NCBI RefSeq assembly: GCF_016918785.1
Contig: NZ_JAFFPT010000025.1
Location: forward strand, 170,001-234,000
Direction: 5' to 3'
From: Leptospira ainazelensis
Lineage (GTDB): Bacteria; Spirochaetota; Leptospiria; Leptospirales; Leptospiraceae
DNA: 64,000 bases
Part shown: piece by piece, positions 40,141 through 51,043 of the stretch
How positions within the stretch are numbered: position 1 is the stretch's first letter
How the letters are laid out: each line of letters starts with the position of its first letter
The notes under the pieces: generated by a model
What the model was told of the DNA's origin: nothing
Databases searched by the model: none
What the model saw: the letters and a program-made list of their open reading frames with translations, nothing else
Program-made: the position numbers and the translations under genes

Positions 40141-40860
40141 ATGATTTGGAAACGGGAGTTCTACTTCGCGTTTTTGTTTTGTCCCTCGGTTCTATTTTCT
40201 TGTACGGCTTGGCCGGTAATCACAACGTTGGTTACGTCGGAATCGAAAAGTTCCGATCAGAGTAATTCTCTACTTTTACTTCTTTCGGGGGTTGATGCAA
40301 CTGTGAATCAAAATACTATTTCCAACGCAACAAATCCGGGAGTAGCGCCTTGCTCGACGACGAGTTCCGGATGTGCTTTGTTTTTATCCGGCACTACTAC
40401 GGGAAACTTGGGCGGGGTTGGAGGAGCGGATGCGCGATGCGCTAACGATGCCATCGCGAGGAATGCTCCGGGAGTATCATCGGGTTCTACCTATAAGGCA
40501 TTGATAATGGCCGAAAACGGAACGAGAAACTTGACGACGAATTGGATACTCTATCCGAATACTTCGTATTATTCCTTTGAAAATTCCAATCTGAGAATCG
40601 GCATCACAAATGCAAACTCCGAGCTCCCGGGCACATTCGAAAATAGCATAAATCTAATTCAGGTCATAGTTTATACCGGGATTTCCAAAGGCCCTCCTTG
40701 GGTGCCTTTTACGGGAAATACGTGTTCGTCTTGGACGATTGGGACTGGAGCGCCTAATTATGCTTTGGTGGCGGATACGTCGGCTGCAACGAGTTATATC
40801 GATAGCGGTGGGGCTTATGCATGCGATTATATATTGAATCTTTACTGTGTACAGAGATAA
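40141..40860 (+). CDS. DUF1554 lipoprotein, full-length paralogue
   Basis: 239 residues from ATG 40141, chosen because a compact lipoprotein signal follows (MIWKREF, hydrophobic stretch, LFSC); an upstream ATG at 40120 adds seven residues. The DUF1554 domain is complete: GNLGGVGGADARCAND, YKALIMAENGTRN, WVPFTGNTCSSW, GGAYACDYILNLYCVQR. Like its truncated sister it is probably surface-exposed. It lies 56 bases after the Bor-OmpA gene and is probably co-transcribed. Confidence 0.85.
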   Translation: MIWKREFYFAFLFCPSVLFSCTAWPVITTLVTSESKSSDQSNSLLLLLSGVDATVNQNTISNATNPGVAPCSTTSSGCALFLSGTTTGNLGGVGGADARCANDAIARNAPGVSSGSTYKALIMAENGTRNLTTNWILYPNTSYYSFENSNLRIGITNANSELPGTFENSINLIQVIVYTGISKGPPWVPFTGNTCSSWTIGTGAPNYALVADTSAATSYIDSGGAYACDYILNLYCVQR

Positions 40861-40958
40861 TTATGTGTCGTAGCCTCTTTCACGCATAAAAAGGATGACG
40901 GCGTTATCGAGTTTGTCGATCTTTTCTTTATCCAAATAAAAGAAGATAGAACTTGGCG

Positions 40959-41903
40959 ATGAAATCAATTTCACGGCTTCAATTCTTAAAACGTTTCGGT
41001 GCGGCGTTTGTCGCCGTCGCCGGATTTAAAAAAGAGTTTTTCGAATTATTTGCGAAAGAAGGTCCCCAAATGTTGCACAGAATCGTCCCCAAAACCGGAG
41101 AAACGATTCCTGCGATCGGATTAGGAACTTGGCAGACGATGGACATTTCTAGTGATTCTTCCGAACTCAAAAACTTACGAGAAGTTTGGAAAGAATTTCT
41201 GAACCACGGTGGAACCGTCGTGGATTCTTCTCCTATGTATGGAAGATCGGAAGAAACAGTTGGAGTGTTAACCTCTGAATTGCAGGAAGAATATAGAAGG
41301 AAAATATTTTATGCAACCAAGGTCTGGACCAGAGGGGAGAGCGCCGGAAAAATTCAGATCAATTCCTCGTTTCAAAAATTGAAAACCGATACGATCGATC
41401 TATTCCAAATTCATAATTTACTCGATACGCAGACTCATCTCAAAACGTTAAGTTCCTTTAAGGAAAGGGGAAAGATTCGTTACATCGGTTTGACTCATTA
41501 CGTGTCTTCCGCGTTTTCCGAAATGGAAAGAATTGCGAAATCGGAACCTATAGATTTTTTGCAAGTTCCTTATTCGATCGTAACACGGGAAGCGGAAGAA
41601 AGAATTCTTCCCTTTGCCGAATCGAACGGTATTGCGGTTTTGATCAATCGTCCTTTCGAGGAAGGGGAACTTTTCCGAAGAGTTCGTGGAAAAGATCTTC
41701 CGGATTATTTCAAAGAATGGGATTGTGAAACTTTCGGACACGCTTTTTTAAAATTTATCCTTTCCCACACTGCGGTCACCTGCGCGATACCCGCGACTTC
41801 CAAACTCTCGCATTTGAAAGATAATATGAAAGCCGGTTATGGAAAAATTCCCGAGGGAAAGGATCGAGATGAATTTAGAAAAAGACTTTTGCAGGTTTTT
41901 TGA
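40959..41903 (+). CDS. Aldo/keto reductase with an N-terminal hydrophobic leader
   Basis: 314 residues. TIM-barrel AKR with the catalytic tetrad Asp89, Tyr94, Lys121, His152 (VVDSSPMYG, ATKVW, FQIHNL). The N-terminus SRLQFLKRFGAAFVAVAG resembles a Tat signal but lacks the second consecutive Arg, so export is doubtful. A TTG six bases upstream is an alternative start. The next small gene begins in the stop codon (TTGA). Confidence 0.88.
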   Translation: MKSISRLQFLKRFGAAFVAVAGFKKEFFELFAKEGPQMLHRIVPKTGETIPAIGLGTWQTMDISSDSSELKNLREVWKEFLNHGGTVVDSSPMYGRSEETVGVLTSELQEEYRRKIFYATKVWTRGESAGKIQINSSFQKLKTDTIDLFQIHNLLDTQTHLKTLSSFKERGKIRYIGLTHYVSSAFSEMERIAKSEPIDFLQVPYSIVTREAEERILPFAESNGIAVLINRPFEEGELFRRVRGKDLPDYFKEWDCETFGHAFLKFILSHTAVTCAIPATSKLSHLKDNMKAGYGKIPEGKDRDEFRKRLLQVF

Positions 41904-42106
41904 CGGCCTCCTTATCCGCTTATCTTCTCTATATTCTTTTAAAAAAAAGGTTAAATCCCCTCCAGAACGCAAGCGCCCTTTTTAAGAATATGGCGGAAGG
42001 TGATTTGACCTTTGCAAAAAGGGTTTGGAAATTTCAGCGGAAAATTTACGAAGAATTACGGACCGATTCAATCTTTGATCTCCTTTCGAACTTGGAAGGG
42101 AACTAA
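41900..42106 (+). CDS. Small HAMP-like membrane protein, translationally coupled
   Basis: 68 residues from a TTG start overlapping the AKR stop by 4 nt. One membrane helix (SLSAYLLYILL) leads into LNPLQNASALFKNMAEGDLTF, which looks like the first helix of a HAMP linker with its GDLT signature. A basic/acidic helix then ends at the stop, with no kinase or chemotaxis domain. It could be a remnant of a receptor or a real miniprotein. Confidence 0.4.
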   Translation: MTASLSAYLLYILLKKRLNPLQNASALFKNMAEGDLTFAKRVWKFQRKIYEELRTDSIFDLLSNLEGN

Positions 42107-42350
42107 AACCTTGTCCCATCCCCGTCGAGAAATCCGGGAATCGAATCTTGGTTTACTTACTAAGAGAAGATTCTCATGGAAAAGAATCTAAAAAAAGGAA
42201 TATAACCTCATATAATGATTGTCTTTTTGATTCTTTTTTAATAGAATTCGTTTAACAATTCAAGTCGTTTTATTTTCGGTATTAGATTCAATTCTAATAT
42301 CTGAAAAAATTCGACTGCGTGGAATGATCTTTGGATCTTATGCGAAACTT

Positions 42351-43517
42351 ATGAAATGGAAAATAACTTTGTTGATTCGATTCAATGTATTTTTCTTAGT
42401 TTCCATATTGACGCTTGTATCCTGTCAATACGGTTTGGAGTCGGCTTCCACGCCTGAGTTTTCTTTGATAGGGTTGGCTCGTTCGAGCGGTTCTTCCGGC
42501 CCGATCGGTTTGTCCATCAATCAGACGAATGTTTCGGACGGATTCACATATAACTTTCAATCGGTTTTAAGCGGATTCAAATCTCCGAACGCAACAATCA
42601 CAATTACAAATTCTTCGGGAAGTATGTTTGAAGTTCCTTCCGCGAACTTTATAACAATTTCCGGAACAAATTCCTCGGACTTTATTCTTACCAGCTCGCC
42701 TAACGGAACTATTGCGAATGGATCTTCGATCACAACCGAAATTTATTTTAACAGTTCTTCCTTAGGCACAAAAACGGCGATTCTTACGTTGCAACCCGGC
42801 GGGAGTTTATCCCCCATCAGTATAAACTTACAAGGGACCGGAGTAAACAATCCACCCGGTATGTCTTTGTTTTCTCAATTCGAAAATCTAACCTTTAACG
42901 ATTCTTCCGGTAACGGGAATCGCGGGTTTGTTTCCGGCAATTTCGGTTCTCCATTTGTAACCGGAGTGCGCGGCAATGCGATCCGACTCGGATACGGAGC
43001 CTTTCCCACTTTTGAGTACATTTCGATTCCGGATTCCCTACCGCAAAACTTTCACTTTTCGGGAGCTCAGGCGATTTCCATCAGCGCATGGGTGCAACCG
43101 GATACGGCGAACTTAGGAACGATTTTCGATAAATCTCAAAACAACGACGCAAACCCAAACGTGATTTTTGATTTCTCCGCAAGTAACTCCGGGCTTCGTG
43201 TGGGGTCTTGGAGAGAAACCGCAGTTTCGGAAGCGGTCATCTGGCTCGGTTCCATTTCGGGGGGATGGCATCACGTAGCGTGTGTTTACAATCCCGGCGC
43301 AAATCCAAATGTGATCATGTATCTCGACTCTGTCTCGGTTCAAACAGGCAATATCGTATCCACTCCGACTGCGGCGGCAAATTCAGCGGACGCAAACATA
43401 GGAAGATTTAGAAGAGACGCGAGTCAACTTTACGTAGGTTCGATGGACGAGTTGAGAATTTATTACCAAACTGCGCTTTCGGCTTCACAAATTCAGACGA
43501 TCTATAACAGTCGTTAA
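42351..43517 (+). CDS. Lipoprotein with choice-of-anchor and LamG (concanavalin-like) domains
   Basis: About 388 residues if started at ATG 42351 (MKWKITLLIRFNV); an upstream ATG at 42324 adds nine. Lipobox LVSC at about residue 24. Residues about 50-170 (as in INQTNVSDGFTYNF to LQGTGV) form a choice-of-anchor-D/Ig-like domain rich in Asn, Ser and Thr. Residues about 180-388 form a LamG/ConA-like domain (AISISAWVQPD, GGWHHVACVYNPG, SMDELRIYYQTALSASQIQTIY). Likely surface-exposed, possibly binding glycans or host proteins; inferred. Confidence 0.85.
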   Translation: MKWKITLLIRFNVFFLVSILTLVSCQYGLESASTPEFSLIGLARSSGSSGPIGLSINQTNVSDGFTYNFQSVLSGFKSPNATITITNSSGSMFEVPSANFITISGTNSSDFILTSSPNGTIANGSSITTEIYFNSSSLGTKTAILTLQPGGSLSPISINLQGTGVNNPPGMSLFSQFENLTFNDSSGNGNRGFVSGNFGSPFVTGVRGNAIRLGYGAFPTFEYISIPDSLPQNFHFSGAQAISISAWVQPDTANLGTIFDKSQNNDANPNVIFDFSASNSGLRVGSWRETAVSEAVIWLGSISGGWHHVACVYNPGANPNVIMYLDSVSVQTGNIVSTPTAAANSADANIGRFRRDASQLYVGSMDELRIYYQTALSASQIQTIYNSR

Positions 43518-43538
43518 CGGAATCAAATAGGAGTTCTC

Positions 43539-44395
43539 ATGACTCTGGAAGAATGGAAACAATCCGGTTCTTTTTATTCGTATCAAGACTGGAAAATTTT
43601 TTTTAAAGAGGAAGGGAAGGGAAGGGAGAACGTCTTCTTCTGATCCACGGTTTTCCTACGGCCTCCCTTGACTGGGAAAAAATATGGAAACCGCTTACGA
43701 AAAAATACAAATTGATCTCCTCCGATTTGTTAGGCTTCGGATTTTCTTCGAAACCTTCGATCGACTACAGCATTTTTTTACAGGCCGATATCATCGAATC
43801 ATTGTTAGCCGAAAGAGGAATTTTTGAAGTCAGTATTCTTGCACATGATTTGGGGGATACGGTAGCTCAAGAATTGTTGGCGAGATTTATCGAAAGGAAA
43901 AAATCCCAAAAAAAAGGACTCAAGATCAAACGAATGATCTTACTCAATGGAGGAATTTTCCCCGAATCCCATCGGCCACGTTTGATTCAAAAACTTTTAC
44001 ACAGCCCGATCGGATGGATTCTTTCCAGACTTATGAACCGAAAATCATTTCAAAAAAGTTTTTCCGCCGTCTTTGGAGCAAAGAGCAAGCCGTCTCAGGA
44101 TGAGTTGGATCGGTTTTGGGATTTGGTTTCTTCCGATGGAGGAACTAAAATTGCTCACCTTTTGATTCGATATATTCAGGAAAGAAAAATCTATCGAGAG
44201 AGATGGGTAGGCGCGATTCTCAACTCGCCGATTCCGATTCGAATGATTAACGGAATGGCCGATCCGGTGAGCGGAGCGCATTTGGTGGAGCGTTACAAGG
44301 AATTATCGCCGAAAGCCGATATCGTTGAATTGAAGGAAATTGGACACTATCCGCAGGTGGAAGCTGCGAGCGCGGTATTGAAGGCGGTTTTATAA
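43539..44395 (+). pseudogene. MEST-like alpha/beta hydrolase, frame interrupted at a GAAGG tandem tract
   Basis: Reading from ATG 43539 (RBS AGGAG) gives MTLEEWKQSGSFYSYQDWK..., then stops at 43641 shortly after a tract of three GAAGG units. The adjacent frame continues with RLLLIHGFPTASLDW and runs to 44395. Removing exactly one 5-nt unit joins the two as KEEGKGERLLLIHGFP, the normal family sequence. The body is strikingly like eukaryotic MEST/PEG1 and its bacterial relatives: AHDLGDTVAQELL (Asp nucleophile), LLNGGIFPESHRP, RRWVGA-like RERWVGAIL, and GHYPQ (His). The gene is inactive as sequenced unless frameshifting or repeat-length change restores it. Confidence 0.85.
43610..43627 (+). repeat. 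Pentanucleotide tandem repeat (GAAGG)3 in the hydrolase gene
   Basis: Period-5 sequence GGAAGGGAAGGGAAGGGA within codons 24-30 of the MEST-like gene. A gain or loss of a unit changes the reading frame. An 8-T homopolymer lies just upstream (43597-43604). Confidence 0.9.
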
Positions 44396-44532
44396 TTAAA
44401 CCGACATTCTTCGGAAGGCCGAGAATCATTCTTTTTGCCTAAAGGGATTCTCCTTGAAAAAAAGAGGTTCTAAAAGATCCTGATAGAATCAGGAAAAAAG
44501 GGATCGATTCCGAACGATCTTCTATTCTTTTC

Positions 44533-45330
44533 ATGGCTAAATCGAGTTATAATAACCCCAGATTTTTTGATTTTGTTTACGATGAATTCTTATCCGCCGC
44601 TATAGACGATTCCACTTCTTCTTTTCAAGAAGGAATTCTTTTCCATTCCTTAACCAGCGAAAATATATTAGAATTATTGGATATAACCGGAATACTTCCC
44701 GAAATTCATAAAAAAGGATACGATAAGGTCCAACTTGAAATTTCGGGAATGGGCCAGGACTTTCAAAGACTCGTTTTGATTTCGGAGAAAGAAATTCTTC
44801 TCCACCTCCGATTGAGTATTCAAGAATATAGATTAGAGATCAACGATTACTTTTTTAAGGAAAAATACTTAATCATAAATTGGTTACAGACACGTCATCC
44901 GAAATCGCCGACAACGGATAAACATCGGTTGTATCCCGGACAAGACGTTCCAGGATTGGGAGTTTTTCACCAAATATCCGACTTTATAGGCTTTTTGATT
45001 CTTTCGCTTCGATTGAATGGAGCGGTGATTCGTCCGGAATATTTTCATGACGCAGTTCTATTTTCGAAAAAATTTCACTTTCTCACTCCGGATGCTCAGG
45101 CGCTTTTTCTTGCTTTGAGAAGGGACTTTAAAAACGAATCGATTCGGGGTATTTCCACGTATCTTCATTCCGGTAAGATCCAGGACCATAAAACGATCGT
45201 ACAATGGAAAGCCGTTGAGATGATTTTATTTCTGGAGAAAACTTTAAACCCGTTTGTCTTTAACAAAAAGTTTGATAAAAAGGTCGGTAAAATTTTGGAT
45301 TCGATCAAACTCAGTATTGTGGAATCCTGA
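44533..45330 (+). CDS. Protein of unknown function
   Basis: 265 residues with no signal peptide or membrane helix. Largely helical, with strand pieces (VQLEISGM, LRLSIQEYRLEINDYFF). A motif-like LYPGQDVPGLGVF appears near residue 137 and HDAVLFSKKFHFLTPDAQALFLALRRDF near 175. The P-G-Q-D-x-P-G-L-G string recalls GNAT-less acetyltransferase neighbours, but I cannot place it in a family. Monocistronic. Confidence 0.6.
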   Translation: MAKSSYNNPRFFDFVYDEFLSAAIDDSTSSFQEGILFHSLTSENILELLDITGILPEIHKKGYDKVQLEISGMGQDFQRLVLISEKEILLHLRLSIQEYRLEINDYFFKEKYLIINWLQTRHPKSPTTDKHRLYPGQDVPGLGVFHQISDFIGFLILSLRLNGAVIRPEYFHDAVLFSKKFHFLTPDAQALFLALRRDFKNESIRGISTYLHSGKIQDHKTIVQWKAVEMILFLEKTLNPFVFNKKFDKKVGKILDSIKLSIVES

Positions 45331-45812
45331 TTTTTTAGAGACAGAGGGGCGTTCGAATTTGCACGTTTCCCCGGTTGCAAAAATTAAAATTTTAATTCCC
45401 GAAAAACCTATTCTCCTTTGGAAACGATTTTTACTCGACGCTAAAAGAAAGTCGAAACCATCCTTTGCTATTTCTGAAACCGATTCCTACTTTGAATCAC
45501 TTGATCCATTCCTCTAAATAAGCCCCTTCTGAATGGATCGTCGGATGGAAGTCCGGGAAAGGTCGGAACAACGGTAGTTCTATTCTTCGAGTCGACGATT
45601 GATCGGTTTTATAAAATCTGGTTAGTCCTTTGGGACTATTTTTGATTTTTTATTGATACAATGTTATGAATTGCTGAGAAAACAGCGGCGCTATGACTTT
45701 TGGATTCTTTCCTTTCCTCTTTTTGCAAAAGATTTCGTTTTATAAAAAGCTTCAAAAAAAACTTGTAATTCAAATCTGTTGAATCCAAAATCTGACTTCG
45801 TCGAATTCATAA
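45331..45812. other. Gap with a possible gene remnant and repeat fragments
   Basis: 482 bases. The plus-strand frame at 45357-45517 encodes a stretch VAKIKILIPEKPILLWKRFLL-like that faintly recalls the N-terminus of DUF1564 proteins but lacks a start and the core domain; it may be a remnant. At 45541-45570 are degenerate members of the GTCGGAA/TTCCGAC repeat family (GGAAGTCCGGG, then AGGTCGGAAC). The last 150 bases are AT-rich and probably hold the PilZ-gene promoter. Confidence 0.45.
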
Positions 45813-46175
45813 ATGGAAGCGAGAGTCAGTATGGATCACAGAAAATTTCCGAGAGTTTTTCCGGCGGCAAACGAAGTCATTGAAGTTCAATTGATGGGGC
45901 ATAACTTTCTGGAAATTCTCAATGCAAAGGATATCAGCATCGGCGGCGTAGCTGTGGAAGTGCCTCACCTATTCGAAGGTTGTGATTTGCATTCTCCCAT
46001 TCAAATGATTCTTACCCTTCCCGGGAGAAATCCCCTCAAACTCTCGGGAAAGGTCAAACGCAAAGTTGAGGCTCCCAAGGCCTCTCTTTTTGGCGTTGAA
46101 TTCGGCTCTTTGGATGCAAAGGCGAAATATTTGATAGAAGCTTACATTCAGTCTCGCGTCCAGCTCGCTTCTTGA
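45813..46175 (+). CDS. PilZ domain protein (probable c-di-GMP effector)
   Basis: 120 residues forming a single PilZ domain. RKFPRV (RxxxR-like, near residue 10) and DISIGGVAVEV ([D/N]xSxxG, near 41) are the c-di-GMP contacts. LTLPGRNPLKLSGKVKR and LFGVEFGSLD complete the barrel. ATG 45813 or ATG 45831 could be the start. A cyclase is encoded at 18321-19310. Confidence 0.88.
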   Translation: MEARVSMDHRKFPRVFPAANEVIEVQLMGHNFLEILNAKDISIGGVAVEVPHLFEGCDLHSPIQMILTLPGRNPLKLSGKVKRKVEAPKASLFGVEFGSLDAKAKYLIEAYIQSRVQLAS

Positions 46176-46768
46176 TTTTCCAAGAATGTTTTTCATTTCG
46201 ATGTCGATTTAAGAATAGAAAACCGTTTTCGATTCTTCTCCTAATTTTTTAGCGTGAGAATTTTGTTTTTTTCCATTTAACGAGCACATTGTAAAATATG
46301 AATATTATAATTCCTTAATAAATCTCATTTCAACCTTGGAGAATGAACGTTCGAAATTAGAAAAACCTCTTTGGATTTTTTCTTCGGAATCTCCAATTCC
46401 TCTTCTTTTTGATCTTTGTTGAATTCGATCACACCTCCATTCTATGATGAAATCGATATTGATTCGGAAATTTTGTTTGAAATCGTCTTAAAACATTAAA
46501 GAGATGATTTTCCGGAAATTCTAATTTTCTTACATTGCCTCCCAAAGCTCCGTTTTACTTTATCAGAAAGATCGAGATGCAAGGTTCTGCCCGGTTTTTG
46601 GTGAGAATCTTAAGTTTTCCTAAGAATTCGTTAAAAATGCTCGAAAATCTAATTCTCATTTTATTCTCCTTTTTATCACTTTTGAGTCATCGGAATTTAT
46701 TTCCTATGTAATCTGAACGTAACGAGAACGAATATGATAGGGACAATCTAAAACCGAAGGATACTTCT
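46176..46768. other. Gene-free gap, nothing recognised
   Basis: 593 AT-rich bases between the PilZ gene and the acyltransferase gene. No frame has a convincing start or composition, and I see no clear hairpin with a T run. Its size could accommodate a small RNA or long leader, but nothing in the sequence supports either directly. Confidence 0.4.
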
Positions 46769-47548
<780 letters not shown>

Positions 47549-47565
47549 AATTCCCTTCTCAGACT

Positions 47566-47616
<51 letters not shown>

Positions 47617-47642
47617 GGCGTTAGCCTGAAGATATCCTTCCG

Positions 47643-48734
47643 ATGAAACAAAATGAAATAGATTTTCAGCATCCAAGTACGCGGGATCAAATTCGATTCT
47701 ATTCCTTGGTGGGAATTGCCGGAATCTTAATGGTCACTGCTTATAAGCTCGGATCTCCGTCTTACTATTTAGGTTGGTTCGCTTTTTTTATCAGCGCATT
47801 TTCCGTCGCCGGGAACGATGCGGTACAAACGGTCGGTACTTTTATAGAAAGTAAAAGAACCGTTCATTGGATTCCTAAACTCGCGGTTTTAGGCGGGACC
47901 ATCGCGATTATTTTCTTGGGGGCTTGGGTCTTTAACGGATCTCAGGTGCATTTCGGAAGACTGGAAAGTTTTCCAGAAGTCAGAGAATTCAACCTGATTC
48001 AGCTCCTTGCTCCGCTTATCTTAGTCATCATCACTCGGCTGAAATCTCCTATCTCGACTACGTTTTTGATCTTGGGACTTTTCGGCGGAAGCAATATCGA
48101 AAAGATGCTGACAAAGTCCTTTTTCGGTTATGGGATCGCATTCGGAGTTGCGATTCTTGTTTGGGGAATCCTCGTAAAATTGGACCCGAGAGAATACAAG
48201 GAAGATCATGTTCCCGATCCGAGAAGTGAAAAACGTTGGGCTTTGTTTCAATGGGTTTCTACGATTTATCTTTGGATCGCTTGGCTTCGTCAAGACGCGG
48301 CCAATATCGTAATCTATCTTCCGAGACAACTTTCTATTTTAGAATTCGCTCTCGCTATCTCGATGCTCATCGTCGCTCTTGGAATCATTCTTTACACGAA
48401 CGGCGGAACCATACAGGAAATTGTCACTGAGAAATCGGATATTCAATGGTCTAAAGCCGCGACGATTGTCGATCTTGTTTACGGAACAATTTTGATCGTC
48501 TTTCACGAATGGAGCAAAATGCCGATGTCCACGACTTGGGTTTTTTTAGGAATGCTCGCGGGTCGTGAGATCATTCTTAACTTTATGACGTTTCGGGATT
48601 TACCGTATCTGGAAACTTTTCGCAAGGTGGGGAAAGACGTCTTGCTCGCATCGATGGGTATTGCGGTGAGCGTTTTTATTTTTATATTGGCATCCCAGAT
48701 TTATCCCGAAACAGCTTCGGGTTTTTTGAAATAG
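47643..48734 (+). CDS. PiT-like inorganic phosphate permease paralogue
   Basis: 363 residues with about nine membrane helices. The duplicated PiT signature is visible: AGNDAVQTVGT in the first half (compare GANDxANxxGT), and the intracellular P-x-STT-x-x motif appears as SPISTTF (about 138) and MPMSTTW (about 300). The hydrophilic loop is short. Shorter than typical PitA (about 490). Likely transports phosphate or another anion; specificity is inferred. Confidence 0.72.
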   Translation: MKQNEIDFQHPSTRDQIRFYSLVGIAGILMVTAYKLGSPSYYLGWFAFFISAFSVAGNDAVQTVGTFIESKRTVHWIPKLAVLGGTIAIIFLGAWVFNGSQVHFGRLESFPEVREFNLIQLLAPLILVIITRLKSPISTTFLILGLFGGSNIEKMLTKSFFGYGIAFGVAILVWGILVKLDPREYKEDHVPDPRSEKRWALFQWVSTIYLWIAWLRQDAANIVIYLPRQLSILEFALAISMLIVALGIILYTNGGTIQEIVTEKSDIQWSKAATIVDLVYGTILIVFHEWSKMPMSTTWVFLGMLAGREIILNFMTFRDLPYLETFRKVGKDVLLASMGIAVSVFIFILASQIYPETASGFLK

Positions 48735-49541
48735 CATTTCAGAATACGTCCTTGCGAAGTTGAATTAATATTTTATAAAATTATAATATACTTCTGACAT
48801 TTAAATTGAGATTTGACGTATCCTTCTAACTTTTTCCGGATCGAACTCTAAGTTTGTTTTTAACTTTTTTCAAAGAGTGAATTCTTTTTTAAGAATAAAA
48901 TAGGATTTTTTATTTGAGCACCGAAGTAATCGCATGAAGGAAAATTCTAAGAACCTGTTCCCAAATCTCAAAATTCACCGTATAAAAAAACACTCTGTAG
49001 GCTCGTAATCAAAACGATGGAGTTCCTACATTTTGTGAAACTCGGCGTCTCGCTTTTTCGGCGCTCCGAAAGGTTTTTGGACGAATTCTAAATTGAGTTT
49101 TCGATTGGACTGAAAGATCGGGATGAATTCTTTTTCCGACAAACGGTATCATTGAGAGAGCTTTTTCGTATTCGGATCCTTTATTTCGTGGAAGCGATGT
49201 GGGAGGAAAAACTTTTGTGTGATGGCTTTTCGATTCTAAAATTCGGTGACCGATACCGATGAGGGGCTTGGACTCAAAATCAGGTCGGAACTCCGGGAAA
49301 AAACTTTCTCAAGGACTGCTTTTCGATTCTAAAAGGTTCTAAACACAAAGGATAGAAAACCGGAGATTGACGTTAAAAGCTGGAAAAGGTCGGAACTCCG
49401 GGCAAAACTAATTCCACGGTGTCCCCTTTGTTTGGAAAACGAATCTAAATTCTTCAAAATGCAAGGGAGGACTTGTTTTTAAACTCAAAGTTTAGGTCGG
49501 AACTCCGGAGAAAACCCCGACCCCGGAAAAGGCCCGCTTCT
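48735..49541. repeat. Repeat-rich gene-free gap
   Basis: About 800 bases. Three exact AGGTCGGAACTCCGG copies, all in the same orientation, sit at 49282-49296, 49387-49401 and 49494-49508, with spacing of 105 and 107 nt. GGAGTTCCTAC (reverse of GTAGGAACTCC) is at 49019-49029. TTTTCGATTCTAAAA-type strings recur at about 49227 and 49319. No supported gene. Confidence 0.7.
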
Positions 49542-50237
<696 letters not shown>

Positions 50238-50239
50238 AT

Positions 50240-51031
50240 TTACCCCAGACCGGTGATCTCGGCCATCCGGAAATCCCGGATAATCGTTTCAGCTCTTACA
50301 ATTATTTTTTCCAGAGCGATCCCGAAAACCAAATTCTGATAGGATTCTGCGGCTTTCGGAAATTCTTTCTCATCGATTTTGATCGAGAGTGTTTCGGAAA
50401 CTCGATTTTTCTCCATACAATCTTTTACGGACGTGAGAATCCCTTTGAGAGCGAGACAAACTTCTTTTAGAATATTTTGCCCGTCTTTTTCCATGGCGCT
50501 CTGATTCCCGTTTGCGTCCAGAAGGGCCTTTACGTGTTCGTTGATACGATTGGAAGGCAAACCTCTTCGGCTGATTCCCATTCTTTCAATGATCGTGATC
50601 GCGTCTTTGAAAACGGAAAACTCGGGAGTTCCCTTAAAAACATAAATCAAAGCCGGAAGTTCGGATTCGGCAAAGGAAAGAATGGCTCCGTAAAAATATC
50701 GGATTTCCGGTTTAGCGAGAGGATGAAAATCGATTCTCTGATATTTTTTGAGCCTCGCTTCCTGCTCTTCCAAGATCTTGTTGATCGTGTCCCCTTTGGC
50801 GGCTTGTTTTTTGTCTTCCAGTTCCTTGTGTTTTGCCTTTAAGGTTTCTAAGAATTGAATCTCTTCCTTTAAGAATTGGGTCAAATTCCCTTTTTGCTGG
50901 AGAATCATCATCAATCTGGATTCGAAAGCTTTCAGGTCGAAAGCTTTCGGATTCTTTTTGGAATTTTCGGAATATTCGGTTCTGAGTTTTTCGAGAACGG
51001 CTTTGATTTCGGCGCTTTGTAACGGTTCCAT
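50240..51031 (-). CDS. Helical cytoplasmic protein of unknown function (GT2 operon)
   Basis: 263 residues, charged and mostly helical, with a coiled-coil stretch at about 55-100 ([15 protein letters not shown]). No signal, no membrane helix, no known motif. Tightly packed between the 51044-52123 gene (12-nt gap) and the GT2 gene (2-nt gap). Possibly structural or a regulatory subunit; this is not supported beyond the packing. Confidence 0.65.
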   Translation of the reverse strand: MEPLQSAEIKAVLEKLRTEYSENSKKNPKAFDLKAFESRLMMILQQKGNLTQFLKEEIQFLETLKAKHKELEDKKQAAKGDTINKILEEQEARLKKYQRIDFHPLAKPEIRYFYGAILSFAESELPALIYVFKGTPEFSVFKDAITIIERMGISRRGLPSNRINEHVKALLDANGNQSAMEKDGQNILKEVCLALKGILTSVKDCMEKNRVSETLSIKIDEKEFPKAAESYQNLVFGIALEKIIVRAETIIRDFRMAEITGLG

Positions 51032-51043
51032 AGGAGATTTCTC

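Noticed and set aside
40959..41903. Tat export of the aldo/keto reductase
   Set aside because: The leader has SRLQFLK, not the twin-arginine SRRxFLK, so Tat export is not supported.
49282..49508. CRISPR-like array (regular short repeats)
   Set aside because: Only three 15-nt copies with spacing of about 106 nt, far from the 60-70 nt period of CRISPR, and no cas genes.
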